Assembly (NCBI GenBank): GCA_963920635.1 | Contig: OY987298.1 | Location: 85,755,454-85,819,453, forward strand | DNA from: Pseudeuparius sepicola | Taxonomy: Eukaryota; Arthropoda; Insecta; Coleoptera; Anthribidae | Reading direction: 5' to 3' | DNA: 64,000 bases | In this document: positions 22,753 to 36,802 of the stretch, in pieces | Position numbering within the stretch: position 1 is the first letter of the stretch | Layout: the number at the start of each line of letters is the position of its first letter | Position numbers and translations under genes: made by a program | Notes under the pieces: generated by a model | What the model saw: only the letters and a program-made list of their open reading frames with translations | What the model was told of the DNA's origin: nothing | The model's database searches: none

Positions 22753-24141
22753 AAAATTTTGGAGTATTTGCTGAATTCCGCTGTTTCTACGTCGATTCAC
22801 TGTTTTCTCGTAACTTTAGTTTTTTTGTGAATTTCGATAGGAAATGTTCTTTTCGTGTTACTTTCTGTGTATTTCTCTTAAAATGAGACCTTAGAACAGT
22901 GTGTGAAAACAGTTTATGCGAAATTGGATGGGAAGTTACGGAATCAGGAATAATTTCGGAGTATTTGCTGAATTCCGCTGGATCTACGTCGATTCACTGT
23001 TTTCTCGTATCTTTAGTTTTTATGTGAATTTCGATTGGAAATGTTCTTTTCAGGTTACTTTCCGAGTATTTCTCTTAACCTTAGTAGTTAGAACATTGTG
23101 TGAATACAATTTTTGCGAAATTGGATGGAAAATTATTGAATCAGGGATAATTTCGAAGTAATTGCTGAATTCCGCTGGTTCCTCGTCGATTCTCTGTTTT
23201 CTCGTAACTTTAGCTTTTTTGGGAATTTCGATAGGAAATGTTCTTTTCGGGTTACTTTCCGAGTATTTCTCTTAACCTCAGTAGTTAAACAGTGTGTGAA
23301 AACAGTTTTTGCGAAATTGGATGGGAAATTTTGGAATCAGGGATAATTTCGGAGTATTTGCTGAATTGCGCTGGTTCTACGTCGATTCACTGTTTTCTCG
23401 TAACTTTAGTTTTTATGTGAATTTCGATTCGAAATGTTCTTTCCGTGTTACTGTCTGGGTATTTCTCTTTAAATGAGTCCTTAGAACAGTGTGTGAACAC
23501 AGCTTTCGCAAAATTGGATGGGAAATTATGGAATCAGGGATAATTTCGAAGTAATTGCTGAATTCCGCTGGTTCCTCGTCTATTCTCTGTTTTCTCGTAA
23601 CTTTAGTTTTTTTGTGAATTTCGATAGGAAATGTTCTTTTCGTATTACATTCGGTGTATTTCTCTTAAAATGAGTCCTTAGAACAGCGTGTGAAAACAGT
23701 TTTTGCGAAATTGGATGAGAAATTATGGAATGAGGGATAATTTCGGAGTATTTGCTGAATTCCGCTGGTTCTACGTCGATTGTCTGTTTTCTCGTAACTT
23801 TAGTTTTTATGTGATTTCGATAGGAAATGTTCTTTTCGTATTACATTCCGTGTATTTCTCTTAAAATGAGTCCTTAGAACAGCGTGTGAAAACAGTTTTT
23901 GCGAAATTGGATGAGAAATTATGGAATCAAGGATAATTTTGGAGTATTTGCTGAATTCCGCTGGTTCTACGTCGAATCTGTTTTCTCGTAACTTTAGTTT
24001 TTATGTGAATTTCGATAGGAAATGTTCTTTTCGGGTTACTTTCCGAGTATTTCTCTTAAGCTGAATTGCGCCGGTTCTACGACAATTCTGTTTTCTCGTA
24101 ACTTTAGTTTTTATGTGAATTTCGATTGGAAATGTTTTGTG

Positions 24142-24182
24142 AATACACAGAAAGTAACAAGAAATGTTACTTTCTGTGTATT
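24142..24182. repeat. Fold-back hairpin, copy 5 (U2)
   Basis: Copy of the 7808 hairpin at +16334, before R17. Confidence 0.92.
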
Positions 24183-24385
24183 TCTCTTAAAATGAGTCCT
24201 AACAACAGCGTGTGAAAGCAGTTTATGCGAAATTGGATGGTAAATTAAGGAATCAGGGATAATTTCGAAGTTATTGCTGAATTCCGCTGGTTCCTCGTCT
24301 ATTCTCTGTTTTCTCGTAACTTCAGTTTTTTTGTGAATTTCGATAGGAAATGTTCTTTTCGTGTTACTTTCTTCTTTAAATGAGT

Positions 24386-24856
24386 CTAAAGTTACGAGAA
24401 AACAGAGAATCGACGAAGAACCAGCGGAATTCAGTAATTACTTTGAAATTATCCCTGATTAAATAATTTCCTATCCAATTTCGCATAAACTGTCACATAT
24501 TGTTCTAACTACTAAGGTTAAAAGAAATACAGGGAAAGTAACCCGAAAAGAACATTTCCTATCGAAATTCACATAAAAACTAAAGTTACGAGAAAACAGA
24601 GAATCGACGAGGAACCAGCGGAATTCAGCAATTACTTCGAAATTATCCCTGATTCGATAATTTCCCATCCAATTTCGAAAAAACTGTGTTCACACACTGT
24701 TCTACTACTAAGGTTAAGAGAAATACACGGAAATAACCCGAAAAGAATACTTCCTATGGAAATTCACATAAAAACTAAACAAAGAACGTAAGATTGTGAG
24801 TGTAGATGTGAAAACAAGAAAAAGTGATAGCACTCAAAGTTAGAAAACAATCGGGG
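24386..24856 (-). repeat. Inverted cassette R17: two reversed monomers + linker
   Basis: Reversed block 24386-24779, linker 24780-24856 (variant a). Preceded by a 1633-bp plus run with a hairpin at 24142-24182. Copy of R1 and R5. Confidence 0.95.
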
Positions 24857-25583
24857 AAAATTTTGGAGTATTTGCTGAATTCCGCTGTTTCTACGTCGAT
24901 TCACTGTTTTCTCGTAACTTTAGTTTTTATGTGAATTTCGATAGGAAATGTTCTTTTCGGGTCACTTTTCGTGTATTTCTCTTAAAATGGGTCTTTAGAA
25001 CAGTGCGTGAACACAGTTTTCGCGAAATTGGATGGGAAGTTATTGAATCAGGGATAATTTCCGGGTATTTGCTGAATTCCGCTGGATCTACGTCGATTCA
25101 CTGTTTTCTCGTATCTTTAGTTTTTATGTGAATTTCAATTGGAAATGTTCTTTTCGGGTTACTTTCCGAGTATTTCTCTTAACCTTAGTAGTTAGAACAG
25201 TGTGTGAAAACAGTTTTTGCGAAATTGGATGGGAAATTTTGGAATCAGGGATAATTACGGAGTATTTGCTGAATTGCGCTGGTTCTACGTCGATTCGCTG
25301 TTTTCTCGTAACTTTAGTTTTTATGTGAATTTCGATTCGAAATGTTCTTTCCGTGTTACTTTCTGGGTATTTCTCTTTAAATGAGTCCTTAGAACAGTGT
25401 GTGAACACAGCTTTCGCGAAATTGGATGGGAAATTATGGAATCAGGGATAATTTCGAAGTAATTGCTGAATTCCGCTGGTTCCTCGTCTATTCTCTGTTT
25501 TCTCGTAACTTTAGTTTTTTTGTGAATTTCGATAGGAAATGTTCCTTTCGTGTTACTTTCTGTGCATTTATCTTTAAATGAGT

Positions 25584-25860
25584 TTAAAGTTACGAGAAAA
25601 CAGAGAATCGACGAAGAACCAGCGGAATTCATCAATTACTTCGAAATTATCCCTGATTCAATAATTTCCCATCCAATTTCGCAAAAACTGTGTTCACACA
25701 CTGTTCTACTACTAAGGTTAAGAGAAATACACGGAAATAACCCGAAAAGAATACTTCCTATCGAAATTCACATAAAAACTAAACAAAGAACGTAAGATTG
25801 TGAGTTTAGATGTGAAAACAAGAAAAAGTGAGAGCACTCAAAGTTAGAAAACAATCGGGG
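25584..25860 (-). repeat. Inverted cassette R18: one reversed monomer + linker
   Basis: Reversed block 25584-25783, linker 25784-25860 (variant b). Preceded by a 727-bp plus run. Ends unit U2; copy of R2 and R6. Confidence 0.95.
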
Positions 25861-27359
25861 AAAATTTTGGAGTATTTGCTGAATTCCGCTGTTTCTACGT
25901 CGATTCACTGTTTTCTCGTAACTTTAGTTTTTATGTGAATTTCGATAGGAAATGTTCTTTTCGGGTCACTTTTCGTGTATTTCTCTTAAAATGGGTCTTT
26001 AGAACAGTGTGTGAACACAGTTTTCGCGAAATTGGATGGGAAGTTATTGAATCAGGGATAATTTCGGAGTATTTGCTGAATTCCGCTGGTTCCTCGTCGA
26101 TTCTCTGTTTTCTCGAAACTTTAGTTTTTTTGTGAATTTCGATAGGAAATGTTCTTTTCGTGTTACTTTCTGTGTATTTCTCTTAAAATGAGACCTTAGA
26201 ACAGTGTGTGAAAATAGTTTATGCGAAATTGGATGGGAAGTTACGGAATCAGGAATAATTTCGGAGTATTTGCTGAATTCCGCTGGATCTACGTCGATTC
26301 ACTGTTTTCTCGTATCTTTAGTTTTTATGTGAATTTCGATTGGAAATGTTCTTTTCGGGTTACTTTCCGAGTATTTCTCTTAACCTTAGTAGTTAGAACA
26401 TTGTGTGAATACAATTTTTGCGAAATTGGATGGAAAATTATGGAATCAGGGATAATTTCGGAGTATTTGCTGAATTCCGCTGGTTCTACGTCGATTGTCT
26501 GTTTTCTCGTAACTTTAGTTTTTATGTGATTTCGATAGGAAATGTTCTTTTCGGGTTACTTTCCGAGTATTTCTCCTAACCTTAGTAGTTACAACACCGT
26601 GTGAATACAATTTCTGCGAAATCGGATGGAAAATTATGGAATCAGGGATAATTTCGAAATAATGGCTTAATTCCGCTAGTTCTTCATCGATTCTCTGTTT
26701 TCTCGTAACTTTAGTTTGTATGTGAATTTCGATAGGAAATGTTCTTTTCGGGTTACTTTCCGTGTATTTCTCTTAACCTTAGTAGTAGAACAGTGTGTGA
26801 ACACGGTTTTTGCGAAATTGGATGGGATATTATTGAATCAGGCATAATTTCGGAGTATTGGCTGAATTCCGCCGGTTCTACGACATTTCTGTTTTCTCGC
26901 AACTTTAGTATTATTGTGAATTTCGATAGGAAATATTCTTTTCGTGTTGCTTTAGGTGTATTTCTCTTAAAATGAGTTCTTAGAACAGTGTGTCAAAACA
27001 GTTTTTGCGAAATTGGATGGGAAATTATCGAATCACAGATAATTTCGGAGTATTTGCTGAATTCCGCTGGTTATACGTCGATTCACTGTTTTCTCGTAAC
27101 TTTAGTTCCTATGTGAATTTCGATAGGAAATGTTCCTTTCGTGTATTTCTCTTAACCTTAGTGGTTAGAACAGTGTGTAAACACAGCTTTCGCGAAATTG
27201 GATGGGAAATTATGGAATCAGGGATAATTTCGAAGTAATTGCTGAATTCCGCTGGTTCCTCGTCTATTCTCTGTTTTCTCGTAACTTTAGTTTTTTTGTG
27301 AATTTCGACAGGAAATGTTCCTTTCGTGTTACTTTCTGTGCATTTATCTTTAAATGAGT

Positions 27360-27634
27360 CTAAAGTTACGAGAAAACAGAATCGACGAAGAACCAGCGGA
27401 ATTCAGCAATTACTTCGAAATTATCCCTGATTCAATAATTTCCCATCCAATTTCGCAAAAACTGTGTTCACACACTGTTCTACTACTAAGGTTAAGAGAA
27501 ATACACGGAAATAACCCGAAAAGAATACTTCCTATCGAAATTCACATAAAAACTAAGCAAAGAACGTAAGATTGTGAGTGTAGATGTGAAAACAAGAAAA
27601 AGTGATAGCACTCAAAGTTAGAAAACAATCGGGG
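27360..27634 (-). repeat. Inverted cassette R19: one reversed monomer + linker
   Basis: Reversed block 27360-27557 (198 bp), linker 27558-27634 (variant a). Preceded by a 1499-bp plus run with a private c at 27309. U3 copy of R7. Confidence 0.95.
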
Positions 27635-28742
27635 ATAATTTTGGAGTATTTGCTGAATTCCGCTGTTTCTACGTCGATTCACTGTTTTCTCGTACTTTAG
27701 TTTTTATGTGAATTTCGATAGGAAATGTTCTTTTCGGGTCACTTTTCGTGTATTTCTCTTAAAATGGGTCTTTAGAACAGTGCGTGAACACAGTTTTCGC
27801 GAAATTGGATGGAAAGTTATTGAATCATTGATAATTTCGGAGTATTTGCTGAATTCCGCTGGTTCCTCGTCGATTCTCTGTTTTCTCGAAACTTTAGTTT
27901 TTTTGTGAATTTCGATAGGAAATGTTCTTTTCGTGTTACTTTCTGTGTATTTCTCTTAACCTTAGTAGTTAGAACAGTGTGTGAAAACAGTTTTTGCGAA
28001 ATTGGATGGGAAATTTTGGAATCAGGGATAATATCGAAATAATGGCTTAATTCCGCTGGTTCTTCATCGATTCTCTGTTTTCTCGTAACTTTAGTTCCTA
28101 TGTAAATTTCGATAGGAAATGTTCCTTTCGTGTATTCCTCTTAACCTTAGTAGTTAGAACAGTGTGTGAACACAGTTTTTGCGAATTTGGATGGGAAATT
28201 GTGGAATCAGGGATAATTTCGAAGTAATTGCTGAATTCCGCTGGTTCCTCGTCGATTCTCTGTTTTCTCGTAACTTTAGTTTTTATGTGAATTTCGATTG
28301 GAAATGTTCTTTTCGGGTTACTTTCCGAGTATTTCTCTTAACCTTAGTAGTTAGAACAGTGTGTGAAAACAGTTTTTGCGAAATTGGATGGGAAATTTTG
28401 GAATCAGGGATAATTACGGAGTATTTGCTGAATTGCGCTGGTTCTACGTCGATTCGCTGTTTTCTCGTAACTTTAGTTTTTATGTGAATTTCGATTCGAA
28501 ATGTTCTTTCCGTGTTACTTTCTGGGTATTTCTCTTTAAATGAGTCCTTAGAACAGTGTGTGAACACAGCTTTCGCGAAATTGGTTGGGAAATTATGGAA
28601 TCAGGGATAATTTCGAAGTAATTGCTGAATTCCACTGGTTCCTCGTCTATTCTCTGTTTTCTCGTAACTTTAGTTTTTTTGTGAATTTCGATAGGAAATG
28701 TTCCTTTCGTGTTACTTTCTGTGCATTTATCTTTAAATGAGT

Positions 28743-29019
28743 CTAAAGTTACGAGAAAACAGAGAATCGACGAAGAACCAGCGGAATTCAGCAATTACCT
28801 CGAAATTATCCCTGATTCAATAATTTCCCATCCAATTTCGCAAAAACTGTGTTCACACACTGTTCAACTACTAAGGTTAAGAGAAATACACGGAAATAAC
28901 CCGAAAAGAATACTTCCTATCGAAATTCACATAAAAACTAAACAAAGAACGTAAGATTGTGTGTTTAGATGTGAAAACAAGAAAAAGTGAGAGCACTCAA
29001 AGTTAGAAAACAATCGGGG
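28743..29019 (-). repeat. Inverted cassette R20: one reversed monomer + linker
   Basis: Reversed block 28743-28942, linker 28943-29019 (variant c). Preceded by a 1108-bp plus run. U3 copy of R8. Confidence 0.95.
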
Positions 29020-30321
29020 AAAATTTTGGAGTATTTGCTGAATTCCGCTGTTTCTACGTCGATTCACTGTTTTCTCGTAACTTTAGTTTTTATGTGAATT
29101 TCGATAGGAAATGTTCTTTTCGGGTCACTTTTCGTGTATTTCTCTTAAAATGGGTCTTTAGAACAGTGTGTGAACACAGTTTTCGCGAAATTGGATGGGA
29201 AGTTATTGAATCAGGGATAATTTCGGAGTATTTGCTGAATTCCGCTGGTTCCTCGTCGATTCACTGTTTTCTCGTATCTTTAGTTTTTATGTGAATTTCG
29301 ATTGGAAATGTTCTTTTCGGGTTACTTTCCGAGTATTTCTCTTAACCTTAGTAGTTAGAACATTGTGTGAATACAATTTTTGCGAAATTGGATGGAAAAT
29401 TATGGAATCAGGGATAATTTCGGAGTATTTGCTGAATTCCGCTGGTTCTACGTCGATTGTCTGTTTTCTCGTAACTTTAGTTTTTATGTGATTTCGATAG
29501 GAAATGTTCTTTTCGGGTTACTTTCCGAGTATTTCTCCTAACCTTAGTAGTTAGAACACCGTGTGAATACAATTTCTGCGAAATCGGATGGAAAATTATG
29601 GAATCAGGGATAATTTCGAAATAATGGCTTAATTCCGCTAGTTCTTCATCGATTCTCTGTTTTCTCGTAACTTTAGTTTGTATGTGAATTTCGATAGGAA
29701 ATGTTCTTTTCGGGTTACTTTCCGTGTATTTCTCTTAACCTTAGTAGTAGAACAGTGTGTGAACACGGTTTTTGCGAAATTGGATGGGATATTATTGAAT
29801 CAGGCATAATTTCGGAGTATTGGCTGAATTCCGCCGGTTCTACGACATTTCTGTTTTCTCGCAACTTTAGTATTATTGTGAATTTCGATAGGAAATATTC
29901 TTTTCGTGTTGCTTTAGGTGTATTTCTCTTAAAATGAGTTCTTAGAACAGTGTGTCAAAACAGTTTTTGCGAAATTGGATGGGAAATTATCGAATCACAG
30001 ATAATTTCGGAGTATTTGCTGAATTCCGCTGGTTATACGTCGATTCACTGTTTTCTCGTAACTTTAGTTCCTATGTGAATTTCGATAGGAAATGTTCCTT
30101 TCGTGTATTTCTCTTAACCTTAGTAGTTAGAACAGTGTGTGAACACAGATTTTGCGAAATTGGATGGGAAATTGTGGAATCAGGGATAATTTCGAAGTAA
30201 TTGCTGAATTCCGCTCGTTCCTCGTCTATTCTCTGTTTTCTCGTAACTTTAGTTTTTTTGTGAATTTCGATAGGAAATGTTCTTTTCGTGTTACTTTCTG
30301 TGTATTTCTCTTTAAATGAGT

Positions 30322-30792
30322 CTAAAGTTACGAGAAAACAGAGAATCGACGAAGAACCAGCGGAATTCAGCAATTACTTTGTAATTATCCCTTATTAAAT
30401 AATTTCCCACCCAATTTCGCATAAACTGTCACATATTGTTCTAACTACTAAGGTTAAGAGAAATACACGGAAAGTATCCCGGAAAGAACATTTCCTATCG
30501 AAATTCACTTAAAAACTAAAGTTACGAGAAAACAGAGAATCGACGAGGAACCAGCGGAATTCAGCAATTACTTCGAAATTATCCCTGATTCAATAATTTC
30601 CCATCCAATTTCGCAAAAACTTTGTTCACACACTGTTCTACTACTAAGGTTAAGAGAAATACACGGAAATAACCCGAAAAGAATACTTCCTATCGAAATT
30701 CACATAAAAAGTAAGCAAAGAACGTAAGATTGTGAGTGTAGATGTGAAAACAAGAAAAAGTGATAGCACTCAAAGTTAGAAAACAATCGGGG
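30322..30792 (-). repeat. Inverted cassette R21: two reversed monomers + linker
   Basis: Reversed block 30322-30715, linker 30716-30792 (variant a). Preceded by a 1302-bp plus run. U3 copy of R9. Confidence 0.95.
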
Positions 30793-31187
30793 ATAATTTT
30801 GGAGTATTTGCTGAATTCCGCTGGTTCTACGTAGATTCTCTGTTTTCTCGTAACTTTAGTTTTCGATTGGAAATGTTTAATTCGAATTACATTCCGTGTA
30901 TTTCTTTTAAAATTAGTACTTAGAACAGTGTGTGAAAACAGTTTTTGCGAAATTGGATGGCAAATTATCGAATCACGGATAGTTTCGGAGTATTTGCTGA
31001 ATTCCGCTGGTTCTACGTCGAATCTGTTTTCTCGTAACTTTAGTTTTTATGTGAATTTCGATAGGAAATGTTCTTTTCGGGTTACTTTCCGAGTATTTCT
31101 CTTAAGCTGAATTGCGCCGGTTCTACGACAATTCTGTTTTCTCGTAACTTTAGTTTTTATGTGAATTTCGATTGGAAATGTTTTGTG

Positions 31188-31228
31188 AATACACAGAAAG
31201 TAACAAGAAATGTTACTTTCTGTGTATT
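31188..31228. repeat. Fold-back hairpin, copy 6 (U3)
   Basis: Copy of the 14854 hairpin at +16334, before R22. It is the last intact copy before the deleted one in U4. Confidence 0.92.
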
Positions 31229-31431
31229 TCTCTTAAAATGAGTCCTAACAACAGCGTGTGAAAGCAGTTTATGCGAAATTGGATGGTAAATTAAGGAATC
31301 AGGGATAATTTCGAAGTAATTGCTGAATTCCGCTGGTTCCTCGTCTATTCTCTGTTTTCTCGTAACTTCAGTTTTTTTGTGAATTTCGATAGGAAATGTT
31401 CTTTTCGTGTTACTTTCTTCTTTAAATGAGT

Positions 31432-31902
31432 CTAAAGTTACGAGAAAACAGAGAATCGACGAAGAACCAGCGGAATTCAGTAATTACTTTGAAATTATCC
31501 CTGATTAAATAATTTCCTATCCAATTTCGCATAAACTGTCACATATTGTTCTAACTACTAAGGTTAAAAGAAATACAGGGAAAGTAACCCGAAAAGAACA
31601 TTTCCTATCGAAATTCACATAAAAACTAAAGTTACGAGAAAACAGAGAATCGACGAGGAACCAGCGGAATTCAGCAATTACTTCGAAATTATCCCTGATT
31701 CAATAATTTCCCATCCAATTTCGAAAAAACTGTGTTCACACACTGTTCTACTACTAAGGTTAAGAGAAATACACGGAAATAACCCGAAAAGAATACTTCC
31801 TATGGAAATTCACATAAAAACTAAACAAAGAACGTAAGATTGTGAGTGTAGATGTGAAAACAAGAAAAAGTGATAGCACTCAAAGTTAGAAAACAATCGG
31901 GG
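31432..31902 (-). repeat. Inverted cassette R22: two reversed monomers + linker
   Basis: Reversed block 31432-31825, linker 31826-31902 (variant a). Preceded by a 639-bp plus run with a hairpin at 31188-31228. U3 copy of R10. Confidence 0.95.
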
Positions 31903-32629
31903 AAAATTTTGGAGTATTTGCTGAATTCCGCTGTTTCTACGTCGATTCACTGTTTTCTCGTAACTTTAGTTTTTATGTGAATTTCGATAGGAAATGTTCT
32001 TTTCGGGTCACTTTTCGTGTATTTCTCTTAAAATGGGTCTTTAGAACAGTGCGTGAACACAGTTTTCGCGAAATTGGATGGGAAGTTATTGAATCAGGGA
32101 TAATTTCCGGGTATTTGCTGAAATCCGCTGGATCTACGTCGATTCACTGTTTTCTCGTATCTTTAGTTTTTATGTGAATTTCGATTGGAAATGTTCTTTT
32201 CGGGTTACTTTCCGAGTATTTCTCTTAACCTTAGTAGTTAGAACAGTGTGTGAAAACAGTTTTTGCGAAATTGGATGGGAAATTTTGGAATCAGGGATAA
32301 TTACGGAGTATTTGCTGAATTGCGCTGGTTCTACGTCGATTCGCTGTTTTCTCGTAACTTTAGTTTTTATGTGAATTTCGATTCGAAATGTTCTTTCCGT
32401 GTTACTTTCTGGGTATTTCTCTTTAAATGAGTCCTTAGAACAGTGTGTGAACACAGCTTTCGCGAAATTGGATGGGAAATTATGGAATCAGGGATAATTT
32501 CGAAGTAATTGCTGAATTCCGCTGGTTCCTCGTCTATTCTCTGTTTTCTCGTAACTTTAGTTTTTTTGTGAATTTCGATAGGAAATGTTCCTTTCGTGTT
32601 ACTTTCTGTGCATTTATCTTTAAATGAGT

Positions 32630-32906
32630 CTAAAGTTACGAGAAAACAGAGAATCGACGAAGAACCAGCGGAATTCAGCAATTACTTCGAAATTATCCCT
32701 GATTCAATAATTTCCCATCCAATTTCGCAAAAACTGTGTTCACACACTGTTCTACTACTAAGGTTAAGAGAAATACACGGAAATAACCCGAAAAGAATAC
32801 TTCCTATCGAAATTCACATAAAAACTAAGCAAAGAACGTAAGATTGTGAGTGTAGATGTGAAAACAAGAAAAAGTGATAGCACTCAAAGTTAGAAAACAA
32901 TCGGGG
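32630..32906 (-). repeat. Inverted cassette R23: one reversed monomer + linker
   Basis: Reversed block 32630-32829, linker 32830-32906 (variant a). Preceded by a 727-bp plus run with the EcoRI-destroying a at 32123. U3 copy of R11. Confidence 0.95.
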
Positions 32907-34030
32907 AAAATTTTGGAGTATTTGCTGAATTCCGCTGTTTCTACGTCGATTCACTGTTTTCTCGTAACTTTAGTTTTTATGTGAATTTCGATATGAAATG
33001 TTCTTTTCGGGTCACTTTTCGTGTATTTCTCTTAAAATGGGTCTTTAGAACAGTGCGTGAACACAGTTTTCGCGAAATTGGATGGGAAGTTATTGAATCA
33101 GGGATAATTTCCGGGTATTTGCTGAATTCCGCTGGATCTACGTCGATTCACTGTTTTCTCGTATCTTTAGTTTTTATGTGAATTTCGATTGGAAATGTTC
33201 TTTTCGGGTTACTTTCCGAGTATTTCTCTTAACCTTAGTAGTTAGAACAGTGTGTGAAAACAGTTTTTGCGAAATTGGATGGGAAATTTTGGAATCAGGG
33301 ATAATTTCGGAGTATTTGCTGAATTGCGCTGGTTCTACGTCGATTCACTGTTTTCTCGTAACTTTAGTTTTTATGTGAATTTCGATTCGAAATGTTCTTT
33401 CCGTGTTATTACTTTCTATGTATTTCTCTTTAAATGAGTCCTTAGAACAGTGTGTGAACACAGCTTTCGCGAAATTGGATGGGAAATTATGGAATCAGGG
33501 ATAATTTCGAAGTAATTGCTGAATTCCGCTGGTTCCTCGTCTATTCTCTGTTTTCTCGTATCTTTAGTTTTTATGTGAATTTCGATTGGAAATGTTCTTT
33601 TCGGGTTACTTTCCGAGTATTTCTCTTAACCTTAGTAGTTAGAACAGTGTGTGAAAACAGTTTTTGCGAAATTGGATGGGAAATTTTGGAATCAGGGATA
33701 ATTACGGAGTATTTGCTGAATTGCGCTGGTTCTACGTCGATTCGCTGTTTTCTCGTAACTTTAGTTTTTATGTGAATTTCGATTCGAAATGTTCTTTCCG
33801 TGTTACTTTCTGGGTATTTCTCTTTAAATGAGTCCTTAGAACAGTGTGTGAACACAGCTTTCGCGAAATTGGATGGGAAATTATGGAATCAGGGATAATT
33901 TCGAAGTAATTGCTGAATTCCGCTGGTTCCTCGTCTATTCTCTGTTTTCTCGTAACTTTAGTTTTTTTGTGAATTTCGATAGGAAATGTTCCTTTCGTGT
34001 TACTTTCTGTGCATTTATCTTTAAATGAGT

Positions 34031-34307
34031 CTAAAGTTACGAGAAAACAGAGAATCGACGAAGAACCAGCGGAATTCAGCAATTACTTCGAAATTATCCC
34101 TGATTCAATAATTTCCCATCCAATTTCGCAAAAACTGTGTTCACACACTGTTCTACTACTAAGGTTAAGAGAAATACACGGAAATAACCCGAAAAGAATA
34201 CTTCCTATCGAAATTCACATAAAAACTAAGCAAAGAACGTAAGATTGTGAGTGTAGATGTGAAAACAAGAAAAAGTGATAGCACTCAAAGTTAGAAAACA
34301 ATCGGGG
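34031..34307 (-). repeat. Inverted cassette R24: one reversed monomer + linker
   Basis: Reversed block 34031-34230, linker 34231-34307 (variant a). Preceded by a 1124-bp plus run. U3 copy of R12. Confidence 0.95.
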
Positions 34308-35625
34308 ATAATTTTGGAGTATATGCTGAATTCCGCTGTTTCTACGTCGATTCACTGTTTTCTCGTACTTTAGTTTTTATGTGAATTTCGATAGGAAATG
34401 TTCTTTTCGGGTCACTTTTCGTGTATTTCTCTTAAAATGGGTCTTTAGAACAGTGCGTGAACACAGTTTTCGCGAAATTGGATGGAAAGTTATTGAATCA
34501 TTGATAATTTCGGAGTATTTGCTGAATTCCGCTGGTTCCTCGTCGATTCTCTGTTTTCTCGAAACTTTAGTTTTTTTGTGAATTTCGATAGGAAATGTTC
34601 TTTTCGGGTTACTTTCCGAGTATTTCTCTTAACCTTAGTAGTTAGAACAGTGTGTGAAAACAGTTTTTGCGAAATTGGATGGGAAATTTTGGAATCAGGG
34701 ATAATTTCGGAGTATTTGCTGAATTGCGCTGGTTCTACGTCGATTCACTGTTTTCTCGTAACTTTAGTTTTTATGTGAATTTCGATTCGAAATGTTCTTT
34801 CCGTGTTATTACTTTCTATGTATTTCTCTTTAAATGAGTCCTTAGAACAGTGTGTGAACACAGCTTTCGCGAAATTGGATGGGAAATTATGGAATCAGGG
34901 ATAATTTCGAAGTAATTGCTGAATTCCGCTGGTTCCTCGTCTATTCTCTGTTTTCTCGTAACTTTAGTTTTTTTGTGAATTTCGATAGGAAATGTTCTTT
35001 TCGTGTTACTTTCCGAGTATTTCTCTTAACCTTAGTAGTTCGAACACTGTGTGAATACAATTTTTGCGAAATTGGATGGAAAATTATTGAATCAGGGATA
35101 ATTTCGGAGTATTGCTGAATTCCGCTGGTTCCTCGTCGATTCTCTGTTTTCTCGAAACTATAGTTTTTTTGTGAATTTCGATAGGAAATGTTCTTTTCGT
35201 ATTACATTCCGTGTATTTCTCTTAAAATGAGTCCTTAGAACAGCGTGTGAAAACAGTTTTTGCGAAATTGGATGAGAAATTATGGAATGAGGGATAATTT
35301 CGGAGTATTTGCTGAATTCCCCTGGTTCTACGTCGATTGTCTGTTTTCTCGTAACTTTAGTTTTTATGTGATTTCGATAGCAAATGTCCTTTTCGGGTTA
35401 CTTTCCGAGTATTTCTCTTAACCTTAGTAGTTAGAACACTGTGTGAATACAATTTTTGCGAAATTGGATGGAAAATTATTGAATCAGGGATAATTTCGAA
35501 GTAATTGCTGAATTCCGCTGGTTCCTCGTCTATTCTCTGTTTTCTCGTAACTTTAGTTTTTTTGTGAATTTCGATAGGAAATGTTCCTTTCGTGTTACTT
35601 TCTGTGCATTTATCTTTAAATGAGT

Positions 35626-35900
35626 CTAAAGTTACGAGAAAACAGAATCGACGAAGAACCAGCGGAATTCAGCAATTACTTCGAAATTATCCCTGATTCA
35701 ATAATTTCCCATCCAATTTCGCAAAAACTGTGTTCACACACTGTTCTACTACTAAGGTTAAGAGAAATACACGGAAATAACCCGAAAAGAATACTTCCTA
35801 TCGAAATTCACATAAAAACTAAGCAAAGAACGTAAGATTGTGAGTGTAGATGTGAAAACAAGAAAAAGTGATAGCACTCAAAGTTAGAAAACAATCGGGG
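35626..35900 (-). repeat. Inverted cassette R25: one reversed monomer + linker
   Basis: Reversed block 35626-35823 (198 bp), linker 35824-35900 (variant a). Preceded by a 1318-bp plus run. The U3 2183-bp duplication starts at or just after this linker. Copy of R13. Confidence 0.95.
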
Positions 35901-36802
35901 ATAATTTTGGAGTATTTGCTGAATTCCGCTGTTTCTACGTCGATTCACTGTTTTCTCGTACTTTAGTTTTTATGTGAATTTCGATAGGAAATGTTCTTTT
36001 CGGGTCACTTTTCGTGTATTTCTCTTAAAATGGGTCTTTAGAACAGTGCGTGAACACAGTTTTCGCGAAATTGGATGGAAAGTTATTGAATCATTGATAA
36101 TTTCGGAGTATTTGCTGAATTCCGCTGGTTCCTCGTCGATTCTCTGTTTTCTCGAAACTTTAGTTTTTTTGTGAATTTCGATAGGAAATGTTCCTTTCGT
36201 GTATTCCTCTTAACCTTAGTAGTTAGAACAGTGTGTGAACACAGTTTTTGCGAATTTGGATGGGAAATTGTGGAATCAGGGATAATTTCGAAGTAATTGC
36301 TGAATTCCGCTGGTTCCTCGTCGATTCTCTGTTTTCTCGTAACTGTAGTTTTTATGTGAATTTCGATTGGAAATGTTCTTTTCGGGTTACTTTCCGAGTA
36401 TTTCTCTTAACCTTAGTAGTTAGAACAGTGTGTGAAAACAGTTTTTGCGAAATTGGATGGGAAATTTTGGAATCAGGGATAATTACGGAGTATTTGCTGA
36501 ATTGCGCTGGTTCTACGTCGATTCGCTGTTTTCTCGTAACTTTAGTTTTTATGTGAATTTCGATAGGAAATGTTCTTTTCGGGTCACTTTTCGTGTATTT
36601 CTCTTAAATTGGGTCTTTAGAACAGTGTGTGAACACAGTTTTCGCGAAATTGGATGGGAAGTTATTGAATCAGGGATAATTTCGGAGTATTTGCTGAATT
36701 CCGCTGGTTCCTCGTCGATTCTCTGTTTTCTCGTAACTTCAGTTTTTTTGTGAATTTCGATAGGAAATGTTCTTTTCGTGTTTCTTTCTTCTTTAAATGA
36801 GT

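Larger units (their letters stand above)
9540..25873 (+). repeat. HOR unit U2, 16334 bp, longest form
   Basis: The unit contains twelve cassettes (R7-R18), the most of any unit here, and serves as the reference for the others. It carries fold-back hairpins at 14854-14894 and 24142-24182. Within it, the segment around 10405-10860 has a paralogue 2962 bp downstream (around 13367-13820). That pair is the substrate for the exchanges seen in U1 and U5. From 9540 to about 21690 it is nearly identical to U3 at +16334; I noticed four substitutions (10975, 11252, 15789, 19410). From about 22654 to the end it matches the tail of U1. Confidence 0.92.
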